Source of the DNA: Chryseobacterium sp. MA9
GTDB lineage: Bacteria; Bacteroidota; Bacteroidia; Flavobacteriales; Weeksellaceae
Assembly (NCBI RefSeq): GCF_024399315.1
Contig: NZ_CP075170.1
Coordinates: 310,001-374,000 of the forward strand
Length of the DNA: 64,000 bases
Direction of reading: 5' to 3'
In this document: piece by piece, positions 52,451 to 60,886 of the stretch
Layout of the letters: each line of letters starts with the position of its first letter
How positions within the stretch are numbered: the stretch's first letter is position 1
Notes under the pieces: generated by a model
Told to the model about the DNA's origin: nothing
The model's input: only the letters and a program-made list of their open reading frames with translations
Database searches by the model: none
Made by a program: the position numbers and the translations under genes

Positions 52451-53773
52451 ATGAAAATTTATGTCGCCGGATTGCTGATGCTGGGAGTTTCCTACACAAT
52501 ATCAGCTCAGACAGGCAGTCCAACAAAGGATACTCTACGGCTCTCCTTACAAGATGCATGGCAAAAAGCTGAAGAAAACAGCCGTCACATCAGAATTAAT
52601 ACTATCAACCTTGACATTGCTGAAGCGGAAGTAAAAGATGCGAAAAGAGAACGGCTTCCGGAAATAGAAGTTAAAGGTTCTGCCGAAAAAGCGTCCAACA
52701 TTCCTATCTATGAAAACGGAATCTTTTCCAAACCGACCCAGCATGAAGTCATTCACACGCTTTACCGGGCCAGAGCAGATTTTTATCTGAACATTTATAA
52801 CGGAAACAAGCTGAATCTTAAGATTAAGGAAAACCAGACCCTTCAGAAAATTAAGGATATCCAGAAAGAGCAGTCTGTTTCTGATATTCATTACAGAACG
52901 GCAGCTCTTTATCTTGAACTTCAGAAAACTTTAATTTTCAGAAACCTTATCCAGCAAGATATTGCCGATCAGAAAGCACAGCTTAAAGAAATTCAGGCCC
53001 TTTATAAAAACGGGGTCGTTTTAAAAAGTGATGTTTTAAGGATTGAGCTTGAGCTTTCAAAGCGAAAGATGGCTTTGGTGACCATAGAAAATGATATTCT
53101 CCTTGCTACACAAAAACTGAACATTATCCTGGGTATTCCTGATGAGCAGATTGTCATTCCTGAAGCACCATTTAATCAATGGAATGAAAATATTACTTAC
53201 AGCGACTATTTGAAACTGGCAATGGATCACTCTTTCAGTTATCATGTCTCTGAACAACAGACAGAACTGAGTAAGATAAAGCTGAAGCAGGTAAAAGCTA
53301 ATGTAAGACCTAAAATCGGGATGTATGGTGAATTTTACTATGCCAATCCGCAGATTTTTCTTTATCCCTACAATCCTTATTGGTATTCATTAGGAATAGT
53401 GGGAATTAAGGCTTCATTTTCCATTTCTTCCCTTTATCATAATACCCATAAAGTAAAAGCCGCACAGCTGGAATTTGAAAAAGAAGAGGAGGTACACAAG
53501 GATACTGAGGATAAAGTAAGACAGCAGGTGAAAGAAGCCTATCTGAGATATCAGGAAGCTCTTGAGCAGATAAAGGTAGCAGAAGCCAATGTTACCCAGG
53601 CCAAAGAGAATGCGCGCATTATTAAGAATACCTACTTCAGTCAGACTTCTCTTATTACAGAGCTGCTGGATGCAGATATACAGCTTCTTCAGACAAAATT
53701 TGAACTGGAAGCAGCAAAAATTATGGCACAGAACAATTATTATTTACTACAAAACATTACAGGCGTTTTATAA
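52451..53773 (+). CDS. TolC family outer-membrane efflux protein
   Basis: 440 residues from the ATG at 52451 (signal peptide, cleavage after SYTISAQ). Two repeated coiled-coil regions (about 30-200 and 225-430: LQDAWQKAEENSRHIRI..., VKEAYLRYQEALEQIKVAEANVTQAKENARII) define the family. It forms the outer-membrane exit duct for the HlyD and MFS proteins encoded directly after it. The HlyD gene begins 5 nt downstream. A TTG start 13 codons earlier is possible but less likely. Confidence 0.9.
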   Translation: MKIYVAGLLMLGVSYTISAQTGSPTKDTLRLSLQDAWQKAEENSRHIRINTINLDIAEAEVKDAKRERLPEIEVKGSAEKASNIPIYENGIFSKPTQHEVIHTLYRARADFYLNIYNGNKLNLKIKENQTLQKIKDIQKEQSVSDIHYRTAALYLELQKTLIFRNLIQQDIADQKAQLKEIQALYKNGVVLKSDVLRIELELSKRKMALVTIENDILLATQKLNIILGIPDEQIVIPEAPFNQWNENITYSDYLKLAMDHSFSYHVSEQQTELSKIKLKQVKANVRPKIGMYGEFYYANPQIFLYPYNPYWYSLGIVGIKASFSISSLYHNTHKVKAAQLEFEKEEEVHKDTEDKVRQQVKEAYLRYQEALEQIKVAEANVTQAKENARIIKNTYFSQTSLITELLDADIQLLQTKFELEAAKIMAQNNYYLLQNITGVL

Positions 53774-53777
53774 TACA

Positions 53778-54842
53778 ATGAAAAAAAAATATACTCCCAC
53801 CGATAGATTAATTACAAAGATCACAGGATGGATCTCAGTTGCAATCGTTGCCGCACTTGCCGTATGGGGCGGTTTTACTCTAAAGAATTATTATACATAT
53901 GAACAGACCAATGATGCACAGGTTCAGGAATATGTAAACCCTATTATTTCAAGAGCCGGAGGATTCATCGTAGCCGTGAAATTTGAAGAAAACCAGGAAG
54001 TTAAAAAAGGGGATACGCTTCTGATTATAGATAACCGTGAATATATCCTTCAGCAAAAACAGACTCAGGCAGCTCTTCAGAAAGCCCGCGCCCAGCTGAA
54101 AGTACTGGAAAGCAATACAGGTACCACAGAAAAGGAAGCCGCTGCAGCAATGGCTCAGATAGATGCCAATAAAGCAAAAGTATGGAAGCAGCAGCTTGAT
54201 TATAACAGATATAAAAAACTCTATGATGAAGAATCTGCCACAAAACAGCGGCTTGAAGATGTAAAAGCAACTTTGGATGTAAATGAAAGTGATTACAAAT
54301 CTTCTCAGGATAATTATGCTGCTTCGAAATCAAAAATAAATGATATTCAAGCGGAAAAAACAGTTGTACTGGCAGAAATTACAAGACTGGAAGCACTGCT
54401 GGACCGCCATAAACTGGATGTAAGCTATACCGCAGTCACTGCTGCTTATGACGGAAGAATGGGAAGAAGAACCGTTGAAGTAGGGCAGATGATTGATGCC
54501 GGAGAAACGCTGGCATTTATTGTTAATAATGAAACGGACAAATGGGTGGTTGCAAATTATAAGGAAACACAGATCAAGGATATGCATATCGGGGATCATG
54601 TGAAAATTGTAGCAGATTCTTATCCTGACAGAGAATTTAAAGGAACCATCATTTCGCTATCCCCGGCTACAGGATCAAGTTTTTCATTGCTGCCACCGGA
54701 TAACTCTACCGGGAACTATGTGAAGATTGTACAGCGTATTCCTGTAAGAATAAAAGTAGATGGAGTAAGGAAAGATATTGATGTCCTGAAAGTGGGAATG
54801 AATGTGAATGTATATGCCGATAAAAGACATTCTAATGGCTAA
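53778..54842 (+). CDS. HlyD/EmrA family membrane fusion protein
   Basis: 354 residues from the ATG at 53778; an open frame runs far upstream inside the TolC gene and is not real. One transmembrane helix (about 14-31), a lipoyl-like hairpin with NDAQVQEYVNPIISRAGGFI and EENQEVKKGDTLLIID, a coiled coil (about 95-195), and barrel segments TAAYDGRMGRRTVEVGQ. These match EmrA/VceA-type adaptors. It overlaps the MFS gene by 8 nt. Confidence 0.9.
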   Translation: MKKKYTPTDRLITKITGWISVAIVAALAVWGGFTLKNYYTYEQTNDAQVQEYVNPIISRAGGFIVAVKFEENQEVKKGDTLLIIDNREYILQQKQTQAALQKARAQLKVLESNTGTTEKEAAAAMAQIDANKAKVWKQQLDYNRYKKLYDEESATKQRLEDVKATLDVNESDYKSSQDNYAASKSKINDIQAEKTVVLAEITRLEALLDRHKLDVSYTAVTAAYDGRMGRRTVEVGQMIDAGETLAFIVNNETDKWVVANYKETQIKDMHIGDHVKIVADSYPDREFKGTIISLSPATGSSFSLLPPDNSTGNYVKIVQRIPVRIKVDGVRKDIDVLKVGMNVNVYADKRHSNG

Positions 54843-56427
54843 AAGACAAATGCCGTTTTTCAAAAGATGGGCACCCGAATGGCTGATCAAGATCATTCTC
54901 TTTTCAATGACTCTTCCGGGAATCATTATATTTTTTCTTCCTTTGGCTAATGTGAATGCAGCAGCGGGATATTATGGGAGTGAACCAGCGGATATTCAGT
55001 TTTCTGTAGCACTGTTTTATGCAGGATATGTAGGATTTTACAGTCTGGAAAGAAGGTTTTTCAGCTTTCTTGCTGCAAAGGAATACTTTCTTCTGTTTAC
55101 CACACTGCAGATTTTGGCCTGCCTGGTATGTTATTTAACCTGTGAAATTTATATCCTGTTTCCGGTGCGTTTCATACAGGGAATGTTATTTGCAGGAAAC
55201 GTGAATCTGTCACTGACTCTTATTTTTACGAGACTGAGCAGTGAAAGAGGAAGGGAGATTAGTTTTTCAGTATTCTTTGGAATCCTGATCTGTGCTCTGC
55301 CATTTAATAATCTGATTACTGCAGATCTTATTGATTCATATAATTTTAATATTGTCTATAAAACTGCTATATTCTCTTACCTGCCCGGGCTTATTTTCCT
55401 CACCCTTGCCATGAGCAATTACAGAACTCATGCGAGATTTCATCTGTATAAACTAGATTGGCAGAGCTTTGGGCTTTTCAGTACTATACTGGTACTGATA
55501 GGATATATTACCATTTTTGGACAGGAATATTACTGGCTGGAAGATAACCGGATTCTGGGAAGTGTCATAGGGATTGTTGTTTTGGGAGGAATATCCATTT
55601 TCCGCCAGCAGGCCATTAAAAGACCTTATATTGACTTACGGATTTTTAAATACAGAAATTTTAAAATAGGGCTGCTGATCCTTTTTGTAATGTATATCTG
55701 TCGGTTTGCATCAGGAATTGTCAACAATTATTTTGCTTCAGAACTGCATTTGGATCCTTTTCATATTTCCTATATAAATATTTTTAACCTTGCAGGGTTG
55801 GTTGTTGGGGTGATTATTGCCTGTTGTATGGTATTACAAAAGAAAAATATACGGTACATCTGGGGTTCCGGATTCTTAATGCTGTTGATCTTTCATGGAT
55901 TAATGTATTACTCTTTTGATGTTCAGGCTGATGAGTTTAATTATTATATTCCGTTATTTCTTCAGGGATTGGGAGTAGGATTGATTATGGTTCCGACGAT
56001 TATTTTTATTATTTCCTCAGTTCCTGCTATTATTGGTCCTTCAGCTGCAGCAGCTGCTCTGGCAGTCCGATACCTGGGATTCTGCATCAGTATAGCGCTG
56101 ATCAATTTTTTTGAATTGTTTGAAAAAAGCCGCCATTATAATGCTTTTCAAGATCATTTAAGTGTTGTGGATCCGGCAGTCAAAAATTTTCTTCATTATC
56201 AGACCGCTAAACTTATTTCCAGAGGAATGCCTGAGGACAAGGCGGTAAAAGCTGCCAATAAGCTGCTGGTAGGAAGAATGAATGTTCAGGATCATGTCCG
56301 TTTTGCTATGGATTATTATGAAATAATGGTGTGGCTTCTTGCGGTTTCGCTGTTATTAATTTTTCTTTTTCCCTATTTGAACCGTACGGCTCTTTATTTG
56401 AAATCCCGAAGACTGTCGCCAGCTTAG
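54835..56427 (+). CDS. MFS drug transporter, DHA2 (EmrB) type
   Basis: 530 residues from the ATG at 54835, overlapping the adaptor gene. About 14 hydrophobic segments, with the family-type MPFFKRWAPEWLIKII start and GPSAAAAALAVRYLGFCI in the late helices. With TolC and HlyD it forms a three-part pump that would export drugs or toxic metabolites from cytoplasm to outside. Motif A is degenerate compared with E. coli EmrB. Substrate unknown. Confidence 0.87.
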   Translation: MAKRQMPFFKRWAPEWLIKIILFSMTLPGIIIFFLPLANVNAAAGYYGSEPADIQFSVALFYAGYVGFYSLERRFFSFLAAKEYFLLFTTLQILACLVCYLTCEIYILFPVRFIQGMLFAGNVNLSLTLIFTRLSSERGREISFSVFFGILICALPFNNLITADLIDSYNFNIVYKTAIFSYLPGLIFLTLAMSNYRTHARFHLYKLDWQSFGLFSTILVLIGYITIFGQEYYWLEDNRILGSVIGIVVLGGISIFRQQAIKRPYIDLRIFKYRNFKIGLLILFVMYICRFASGIVNNYFASELHLDPFHISYINIFNLAGLVVGVIIACCMVLQKKNIRYIWGSGFLMLLIFHGLMYYSFDVQADEFNYYIPLFLQGLGVGLIMVPTIIFIISSVPAIIGPSAAAAALAVRYLGFCISIALINFFELFEKSRHYNAFQDHLSVVDPAVKNFLHYQTAKLISRGMPEDKAVKAANKLLVGRMNVQDHVRFAMDYYEIMVWLLAVSLLLIFLFPYLNRTALYLKSRRLSPA

Positions 56428-56486
56428 GTGAAGTTTTTAATATTTTGAAAGTATAGCTTGTTAAGCTAATTTTATAGTAGAGTGCT

Positions 56487-56511
56487 GAGACTGTCTTCAC
56501 AAGGCAGTCTC
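56487..56511 (+). terminator. Terminator of the efflux operon
   Basis: GAGACTGTCTT pairs with AAGGCAGTCTC (one G-T wobble) around CAC, followed by TTTTG, 60 nt past the MFS stop. Confidence 0.8.
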
Positions 56512-56569
56512 TTTTGTTATGGCAGAAAAAAATAAAAACATTTTGGCCGGAACTGCATGTTTTTTGTCA

Positions 56570-56600
56570 TTGCAGACAAGGAACTTTCTCTCTACATTTG
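56570..56600 (+). promoter_or_regulatory. Promoter of the GlxA-type regulator
   Basis: TTG (56570-56572), 20-nt spacer, TACATTTG (56593-56600): perfect -7 match. The start codon is 19 nt after it. Confidence 0.75.
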
Positions 56601-56619
56601 TACTCATACAGAACGAGAT

Positions 56620-57621
56620 ATGAAGAAAGAAGTGCAAAATACCGGGAAGAAAAACATAGTGCTTTTGGCATTACCACAGGTACAGCTGCTTGATATTGCC
56701 GGACCGTGGGATGTTTTTACATCAGCAAACCGTTTTTTGAACAGCGAAAAACAGAATTCCGGTTATCATGTTCATTTGGTATCCGGCACATCAGAAAAGA
56801 TAATATATTCTGGTTCTGGAATGCCGTTATCATGCAGTTATACCATTTATGATATTGACTTTCCTATAGATACTTTACTCGTTGCTGGTACTAGTTTGAG
56901 TATGCTGGATGAGATTAGTCCCGATGTTTATCATTATCTTCAAAATATAACACCAGAAGTAAGACGGATGGGATCAGTATGTGTGGGAGCATTTGTACTT
57001 GCCAAAGCAGGTCTGCTGGATGGCCGACAAGTGACTACCCATTGGAAATTTGCAGATACATTGCAGAAATCCTACCCAAAGCTGGAGGTGAATGTCAATC
57101 CTTTTTTTATTCGTGATAAACCTATCTATACTTCAGGAGGTGTTTCGTCAGGAATGGATCTTGCATTGGCTCTTTTGGAAGAAGACTTTGGAAAACCTTT
57201 GGCCACAGAAGTTGCCCGGCATCTTGTTTTGCCTTTAAAAAGATCCGGAATACAATCGCAGTTTGGAGATGCACTGCCGGAATATGAAGTAATGTCTCCT
57301 TTTACAAAAGAAGTTCGGGATCTGTTGAAAGATAAGCTGGCAGAAACTATAACAATAGAATACATTGCAGAATTCCTGAACATGAGTGTTCGTAATTTTT
57401 CAAGAGTATTTGTAAAAGAATCAGGAATGACTCCCGGCAGATTTCTTGAAAAAATGAGACTGGATCAGGCTAAAAATATGCTGGAATATACTGAGATGAG
57501 TGTTGATATGATTGCCAATAAATCTGGATTTAGCAGCTCAGTTTCGCTTCGCAGAGTATTCCTTAAAAATATTTCCCTTTCTCCGGCACAATACCGGAAA
57601 GCATTCAAGACTACAGATTAA
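56620..57621 (+). CDS. GlxA-type regulator: DJ-1/PfpI domain plus AraC helix-turn-helix
   Basis: 333 residues from the ATG at 56620; an open frame upstream to 56557 crosses the promoter and is spurious. The N-terminal DJ-1/PfpI domain (about 10-190) has LALPQVQLLDIAGPWDVFTSAN and VCVGAFVLAKAGLLDGRQVTTHW, with Cys in the nucleophile-elbow position. The C-terminal AraC domain (about 235-330) has IEYIAEFLNMSVRNFSRVFVKE and KSGFSSSVSLRRVF. It probably activates the DJ-1 gene that follows, which shares the same domain. Confidence 0.9.
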   Translation: MKKEVQNTGKKNIVLLALPQVQLLDIAGPWDVFTSANRFLNSEKQNSGYHVHLVSGTSEKIIYSGSGMPLSCSYTIYDIDFPIDTLLVAGTSLSMLDEISPDVYHYLQNITPEVRRMGSVCVGAFVLAKAGLLDGRQVTTHWKFADTLQKSYPKLEVNVNPFFIRDKPIYTSGGVSSGMDLALALLEEDFGKPLATEVARHLVLPLKRSGIQSQFGDALPEYEVMSPFTKEVRDLLKDKLAETITIEYIAEFLNMSVRNFSRVFVKESGMTPGRFLEKMRLDQAKNMLEYTEMSVDMIANKSGFSSSVSLRRVFLKNISLSPAQYRKAFKTTD

Positions 57622-57724
57622 TTTTTTTTTCTTACTGATTTAAAATGAAACTGATCATCATCAATGGTTGGCAGGAAAAACCTATGCCTTTATCTCAAAT
57701 AACAATCTTAAAAATAATAGAATT

Positions 57725-58363
57725 ATGAAAGACGTACAAAACAGTGAAACAATGAATGTAGCATTTTTAGTTTATGATCAGGTGGAAGTACTTGATTTAA
57801 GCGGCCCTTTGGATGTTTTTGTTAAAGCCAATGTCATACAACCCAATAGTTATTATTGCTTTACAGTCGGAAAAACAAAAGAAGCCATAAATACAGAAGC
57901 GAATACAATGATTGTTATTCCTACATATGACTTACAGACGTGTCCAAAGCCAGATATGATTGTCATTCCCGGAGCAAATCCTGATCAGATTATGAAATGT
58001 ATTCAGGATAAAGATTTCCGCGAAACTGTACTGGAATGGATTAAAAATCATTATGATACCGGAACTGTTGTATTTACAGTATGCACGGGAAGTATGCTGC
58101 TATCCGGGACAGGTATGCTTGCAGGCCATGATATCACAACTCATAGTATGCTTCTAGATGTTTTAGAACAGCACAATCCGGAAGCCAATGTAATCCGGAA
58201 TGTACGTTATATTGACCAGGAACAGCTGATAACTACTGCAGGAATTACAGCCGGAATTGATGCTGCTCTTTATATGATTGGAAAACGTCTTGGTCAGGAA
58301 ACCGTGGATACCATTATTAAACTTTTTGAATACCAGAATGGTAAAGCTGATATTTCAATTTAA
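57725..58363 (+). CDS. DJ-1/PfpI family protein
   Basis: 212 residues from the ATG at 57725. The single DJ-1/PfpI domain has NVAFLVYDQVEVLDLSGPLDVF, IVIPGANP and the nucleophile elbow VFTVCTGSMLLSGTG with Cys, then ITTHSMLLDVL. Its start VLDLSGPLDVF parallels LLDIAGPWDVF of the upstream regulator, so the two DJ-1 domains are paralogues. Proposed roles for such stand-alone domains range from isonitrile hydratase and chaperone/glyoxalase to unknown; no choice can be made. It lies 103 nt after the GlxA-type gene. Confidence 0.88.
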   Translation: MKDVQNSETMNVAFLVYDQVEVLDLSGPLDVFVKANVIQPNSYYCFTVGKTKEAINTEANTMIVIPTYDLQTCPKPDMIVIPGANPDQIMKCIQDKDFRETVLEWIKNHYDTGTVVFTVCTGSMLLSGTGMLAGHDITTHSMLLDVLEQHNPEANVIRNVRYIDQEQLITTAGITAGIDAALYMIGKRLGQETVDTIIKLFEYQNGKADISI

Positions 58364-58379
58364 TTAATTTGATTTTAAA

Positions 58380-58410
58380 ATTTTCGCCGGCTTTTACAGC
58401 CGGCGAAAAT
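58380..58410. terminator. Bidirectional terminator between convergent genes
   Basis: 13-bp stem ATTTTCGCCGGCT/AGCCGGCGAAAAT around TTTAC; very GC-rich core, between the DJ-1 gene (plus) and the membrane-protein gene (minus). Confidence 0.85.
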
Positions 58411-58426
58411 AATTTTTAGAAAGTAA

Positions 58427-58927
58427 TTAATCATGGAAACTGAATAGTTTAATACAAAGAGGAATAAGGCCGATTGAAACGGCAATATAAATAGCTACCC
58501 GAATATAATTAAGGGTTTTCCAAAGCAAGATTCTAGATATTATTTCTTCTGAAATAGAAGAAGATACCAGGTTTTGAAATTGTATAATGTTTGGCGCGAA
58601 AAATGTTAATGTCCAGACTCTTACAGCTGCATGAATGATGAATAAAGCTAAAAGCCAGTTCCTTACCGGATCAACTTTCCAGCAAAAAATAATGGCAAGA
58701 ATGAAGGCGATTTCGTGAAGGGAATGAAGGATGATCCAAAAAATCTTCAGACTTGTTCCTTTTCCATCCTGAAGTATCTTAAAGGTTTCGGGTGGGGAAG
58801 AAGCCCATTTAGGCACAAATATAAGAGTTTCGAAAATCTGTGCACCATTCATAAGGAAGTAAAGCAATGTTGTAATACAAAGCCATATTTCTGCCCGGGC
58901 AATTGAAGTGACGGTTAAATTTTCCAT
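58427..58927 (-). CDS. Four-helix membrane protein of unknown function
   Basis: 166 residues with about four hydrophobic segments (11-32, 60-83, 90-108, 136-162) separated by short polar loops; an EIAF and a HSLHE string lie in the second helix. I do not recognise a family with confidence. It starts 15 nt after the MarR gene, so it is probably the effector gene controlled by that repressor, perhaps a small transporter or stress membrane protein (inference). Confidence 0.7.
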   Translation of the reverse strand: MENLTVTSIARAEIWLCITTLLYFLMNGAQIFETLIFVPKWASSPPETFKILQDGKGTSLKIFWIILHSLHEIAFILAIIFCWKVDPVRNWLLALFIIHAAVRVWTLTFFAPNIIQFQNLVSSSISEEIISRILLWKTLNYIRVAIYIAVSIGLIPLCIKLFSFHD

Positions 58928-58942
58928 GAGTTTATTATGGTT

Positions 58943-59398
58943 TTATGGGTTGTTTAAGTGATCTGCTGTTTCTTTCATGAGGATGGTTGCTTCCCTGAAA
59001 TACCGCTCAATAGATTCTATTTCCTTTTGAGAAAAAGTAGCAATGAGGCTAAGCGTTTTTTGCTGTAGCTCATCGAAAATAGGTCCCAATAATTTCATAC
59101 TGTTCTCAACATTTGGAATAATGATTACTTTTCTTCGATCCTCCCGGATAAATTGTCTCTTAAGAAGGTTCTTTTTTTCCAGACGGTCTATCAACCCTGT
59201 CACAGCGCCGGTAGTAAGACCTGTTAATTTTGATATTTCACCGGCTGTAATAGATTCATACTGCAAAATAAGTCCCAGATACTTGTGATCAGCACTGGAA
59301 AGTCCTGCCTTTCTGGCAATAGCTTCGTGCATAAAAATAGAAGCATCGGAGTACGCTCTGCTGGATTCGCGAAAATGCGTTATAGTATTTTTAGTCAT
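58943..59398 (-). CDS. MarR family transcriptional regulator
   Basis: 151 residues, single winged-helix domain with the MarR pattern: LGLILQYESITAGEISKLTGLTTGAVTGLIDRLEKKNLL and REDRRKVII. It should bind the perfect inverted repeat at 59417-59439, 19 nt upstream of its start, that covers its own -7 element, so it represses itself and the downstream membrane protein until a ligand binds. Confidence 0.92.
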   Translation of the reverse strand: MTKNTITHFRESSRAYSDASIFMHEAIARKAGLSSADHKYLGLILQYESITAGEISKLTGLTTGAVTGLIDRLEKKNLLKRQFIREDRRKVIIIPNVENSMKLLGPIFDELQQKTLSLIATFSQKEIESIERYFREATILMKETADHLNNP

Positions 59399-59416
59399 TA
59401 ATTTAATTATTTTATA

Positions 59417-59439
59417 ATTATCTTAGTTGCTAAGATAAT
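59417..59439. promoter_or_regulatory. MarR operator
   Basis: ATTATCTTAG, TTG, CTAAGATAAT: perfect 10-bp arms with a 3-nt centre. It overlaps TATCTTAG, the -7 element of the marR promoter on the minus strand. Confidence 0.78.
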
Positions 59440-59460
59440 ATTTGTTTTTGATCTAGTCAA
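59430..59460 (-). promoter_or_regulatory. Promoter of the marR operon
   Basis: On the minus strand TTG (59458-59460), 20-nt spacer, TATCTTAG (59430-59437): one mismatch from consensus. It lies within the operator, fitting autorepression. Confidence 0.6.
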
Positions 59461-59607
59461 ATATTTTTATGGCCAAAAAAACTGTTTCATTGGCAAATCC
59501 CATTATTCCTAAGATTTTTATTGGAAAAAAATAATTAACGTAATTAATTTATAAACAGTTGTTTGACTTTTTAGCTGTAAATTTTATTGCAAAAAAGCAT
59601 GGAAAAA

Positions 59608-59638
59608 TTTGGAATTAAAGACTGTTTTTCTATCTTTG
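59608..59638 (+). promoter_or_regulatory. Promoter of tRNA-Lys
   Basis: TTTG (59608-59611), 19-nt spacer, TATCTTTG (59631-59638): the full Bacteroidota consensus with no mismatch, 43 nt before the tRNA. Confidence 0.85.
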
Positions 59639-59681
59639 CAGTCCCTTAAACAAAGGGATTTACTTAAAAAAGTAAGTGGCC

Positions 59682-59754
59682 GACTCGGTAGCTCAGCTGG
59701 TAGAGCAATACACTTTTAATGTATGGGTCCTGGGTTCGAATCCCAGCCGGGTCA
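59682..59754 (+). tRNA. tRNA-Lys (anticodon UUU)
   Basis: 73-nt cloverleaf with all four stems: acceptor GACTCGG with CCGGGTC (one G-U pair), D arm GCTC/GAGC, anticodon stem ATACA/TGTAT with loop CTTTTAA (anticodon TTT at 59715-59717), T arm CTGGG/CCCAG with loop TTCGAAT. No CCA is encoded. A consensus promoter lies upstream and a terminator directly after it. Confidence 0.97.
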
Positions 59755-59760
59755 CTTGTT

Positions 59761-59798
59761 GGGACAAATCTAAAAAAGATAGATTTGTCCCATTTTTT
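59761..59798 (+). terminator. Terminator after tRNA-Lys
   Basis: GGGACAAATCTA and TAGATTTGTCCC around a 7-nt loop, followed by a run of seven T's. The stop of the truncated recombinase reading frame lies inside it. Confidence 0.85.
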
Positions 59799-60198
59799 TG
59801 CTCTTTAATTCGTTAGTATTCTGATAGATAAGATGGATAGCTGAGTTTAATCTTGGAGTTCGATGTTGATTGCCATCAAATTCTAAATATTCGGGGAACA
59901 TCGAACTTATTATTTGTCTCTTTTCTTCTGTATTGCCCTTCTGATAGCGTATGTCAAGATTTGCAATCTTTTTTAGCCCAGACTTAAATAGGTCTTTGAT
60001 TTCGGTGTTTACAGAAGATAAATTATTCAGTCTTACTTCTAATTGTTCAATTTTTTCAGTGGTATATTTTTTTAGAAAAATATACTCATCAGCTTCAATA
60101 TCACCATCAATCTTTTGGATAAGAGCTTTCCTCTTGCGATTGTTTAATTCTGCAATTTGATTTAATATATTTGTTCTTTCTGCGTTTTGAGTTTTCGT
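59770..60198 (-). pseudogene. C-terminal remnant of a large serine recombinase
   Basis: A 142-codon open frame ends in a TAG at 59770-59772, 16 nt after the tRNA. Its translation has the coiled-coil and C-terminal tail typical of Bacteroidota large serine recombinases: Lys/Asn/Gln-rich helices, then EEKRQIISSMFPEYLEFDG and HRTPRLNSAIHLIYQN. The catalytic N-terminal and zinc domains are missing: at 60199 the frame meets a stop codon and unrelated purine-rich sequence. There is no start codon, so this is a decayed element. Confidence 0.72.
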
Positions 60199-60541
60199 TT
60201 AGGAATGTGTGGAAGGCGGAGAAAGGGAAGAGCAGGAAGAGAGGGAGGGGATGTGAAAGCCTTTGTGAGAAGGCTTTTGCTTTCGGGGACAAAAGTATGT
60301 ATTTAAAATAGTGGTTTAAATCAACTATTAAAGTTTCACCTTTTTTATTCACGGCCTTCAGGGAGTTGTCAATTTTAAATAAGGGTGGTATTTTGAGATT
60401 TTACATATCTCTGCGCAATACTTGCTGAATGTTTGGAGTATTTTATAAATACAAATATTTAAAATTTCAAAAAACAATAAAAATCACTTCCGAGAATGGT
60501 TTGCCCGTTATTCAAAAAAAACGGCTAAACTTAGCCGTTTT
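60199..60541. other. Intergenic stretch with purine-rich tract and hairpins
   Basis: Sharp break with the recombinase remnant at 60199. About 50 nt (60201-60252) are almost all A/G on the plus strand. Next is a hairpin (AAAGCCTT 60256-60263 with AAGGCTTT 60270-60277). On the minus strand TACTTTTG (60290-60297) matches a -7 element and would drive transcription into the remnant. The rest is AT-rich with no gene. Confidence 0.5.
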
Positions 60542-60543
60542 TT
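60516..60543. terminator. Terminator overlapping the NTF2-like gene stop
   Basis: AAAAAACGGCTAA (60516-60528) pairs with TTAGCCGTTTTTT (60531-60543); on the minus strand it overlaps the stop codon of the gene ending at 60542 and gives a run of T's. Confidence 0.75.
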
Positions 60544-60865
60544 AATCAGTTACTTTCAAATGTTGTATTTGTCCGTCAACAATTTCGAAATGAAATTTTA
60601 ATATAATTGGACTCCCAGGAAATGTACCTGAACACTCTGCAGATAAGACACTTGAACTGCCATTTTCTTCATAACTGACAGGCGTCATAACCGATTTGTA
60701 ACGCTCGTTGGAATCTGCTATCCAATGCTCTATTTCTTTTCTTCCATTGTGTGTTTTTCCTTCATCAAAAACAACAGCTGTATCAGAAAAACAATTTGCG
60801 TAGGCAACGCTATTAAAATCGTTCTGAGCTTTTACTAATTCTGTGATTACTTTTGGTAAATTCAT
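60542..60865 (-). CDS. NTF2/SnoaL-like domain protein
   Basis: 107 residues, single domain: a first helix (PKVITELVKAQNDFNSVAYANCFS), then DTAVVFDEGKTHNGRKEIEHWIA, and strands ECSGTFPGSPIILKFHFEI. This matches small SnoaL-like/NTF2-like proteins of unknown reaction. It starts 21 nt after the SDR gene and appears co-transcribed with it, together divergent from an HxlR regulator. Confidence 0.8.
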   Translation of the reverse strand: MNLPKVITELVKAQNDFNSVAYANCFSDTAVVFDEGKTHNGRKEIEHWIADSNERYKSVMTPVSYEENGSSSVLSAECSGTFPGSPIILKFHFEIVDGQIQHLKVTD

Positions 60866-60886
60866 ATTTTATTTTTTTTAAGATTA

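Noticed and set aside
51507..52559. 80-residue N-terminal extension of the AraC protein
   Set aside because: The extra residues overlap the divergent promoter of the efflux operon and do not look like AraC proteins; the ATG at 52319 gives a normal cupin start.
53589..53777. N-terminal extension of the HlyD protein inside tolC
   Set aside because: It is just the tolC sequence read in another frame; the ATG at 53778 begins directly before the membrane helix.
56557..56619. N-terminal extension of the GlxA-type protein
   Set aside because: It would start upstream of and cross a good promoter (56570-56600); the ATG at 56620 is preferred.
60107..60352. 81-residue reading frame on the minus strand
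   Set aside because: It crosses the break between the purine-rich tract and the recombinase remnant and reads both in a different frame; low-complexity Leu/Phe/Pro content, not a real gene.
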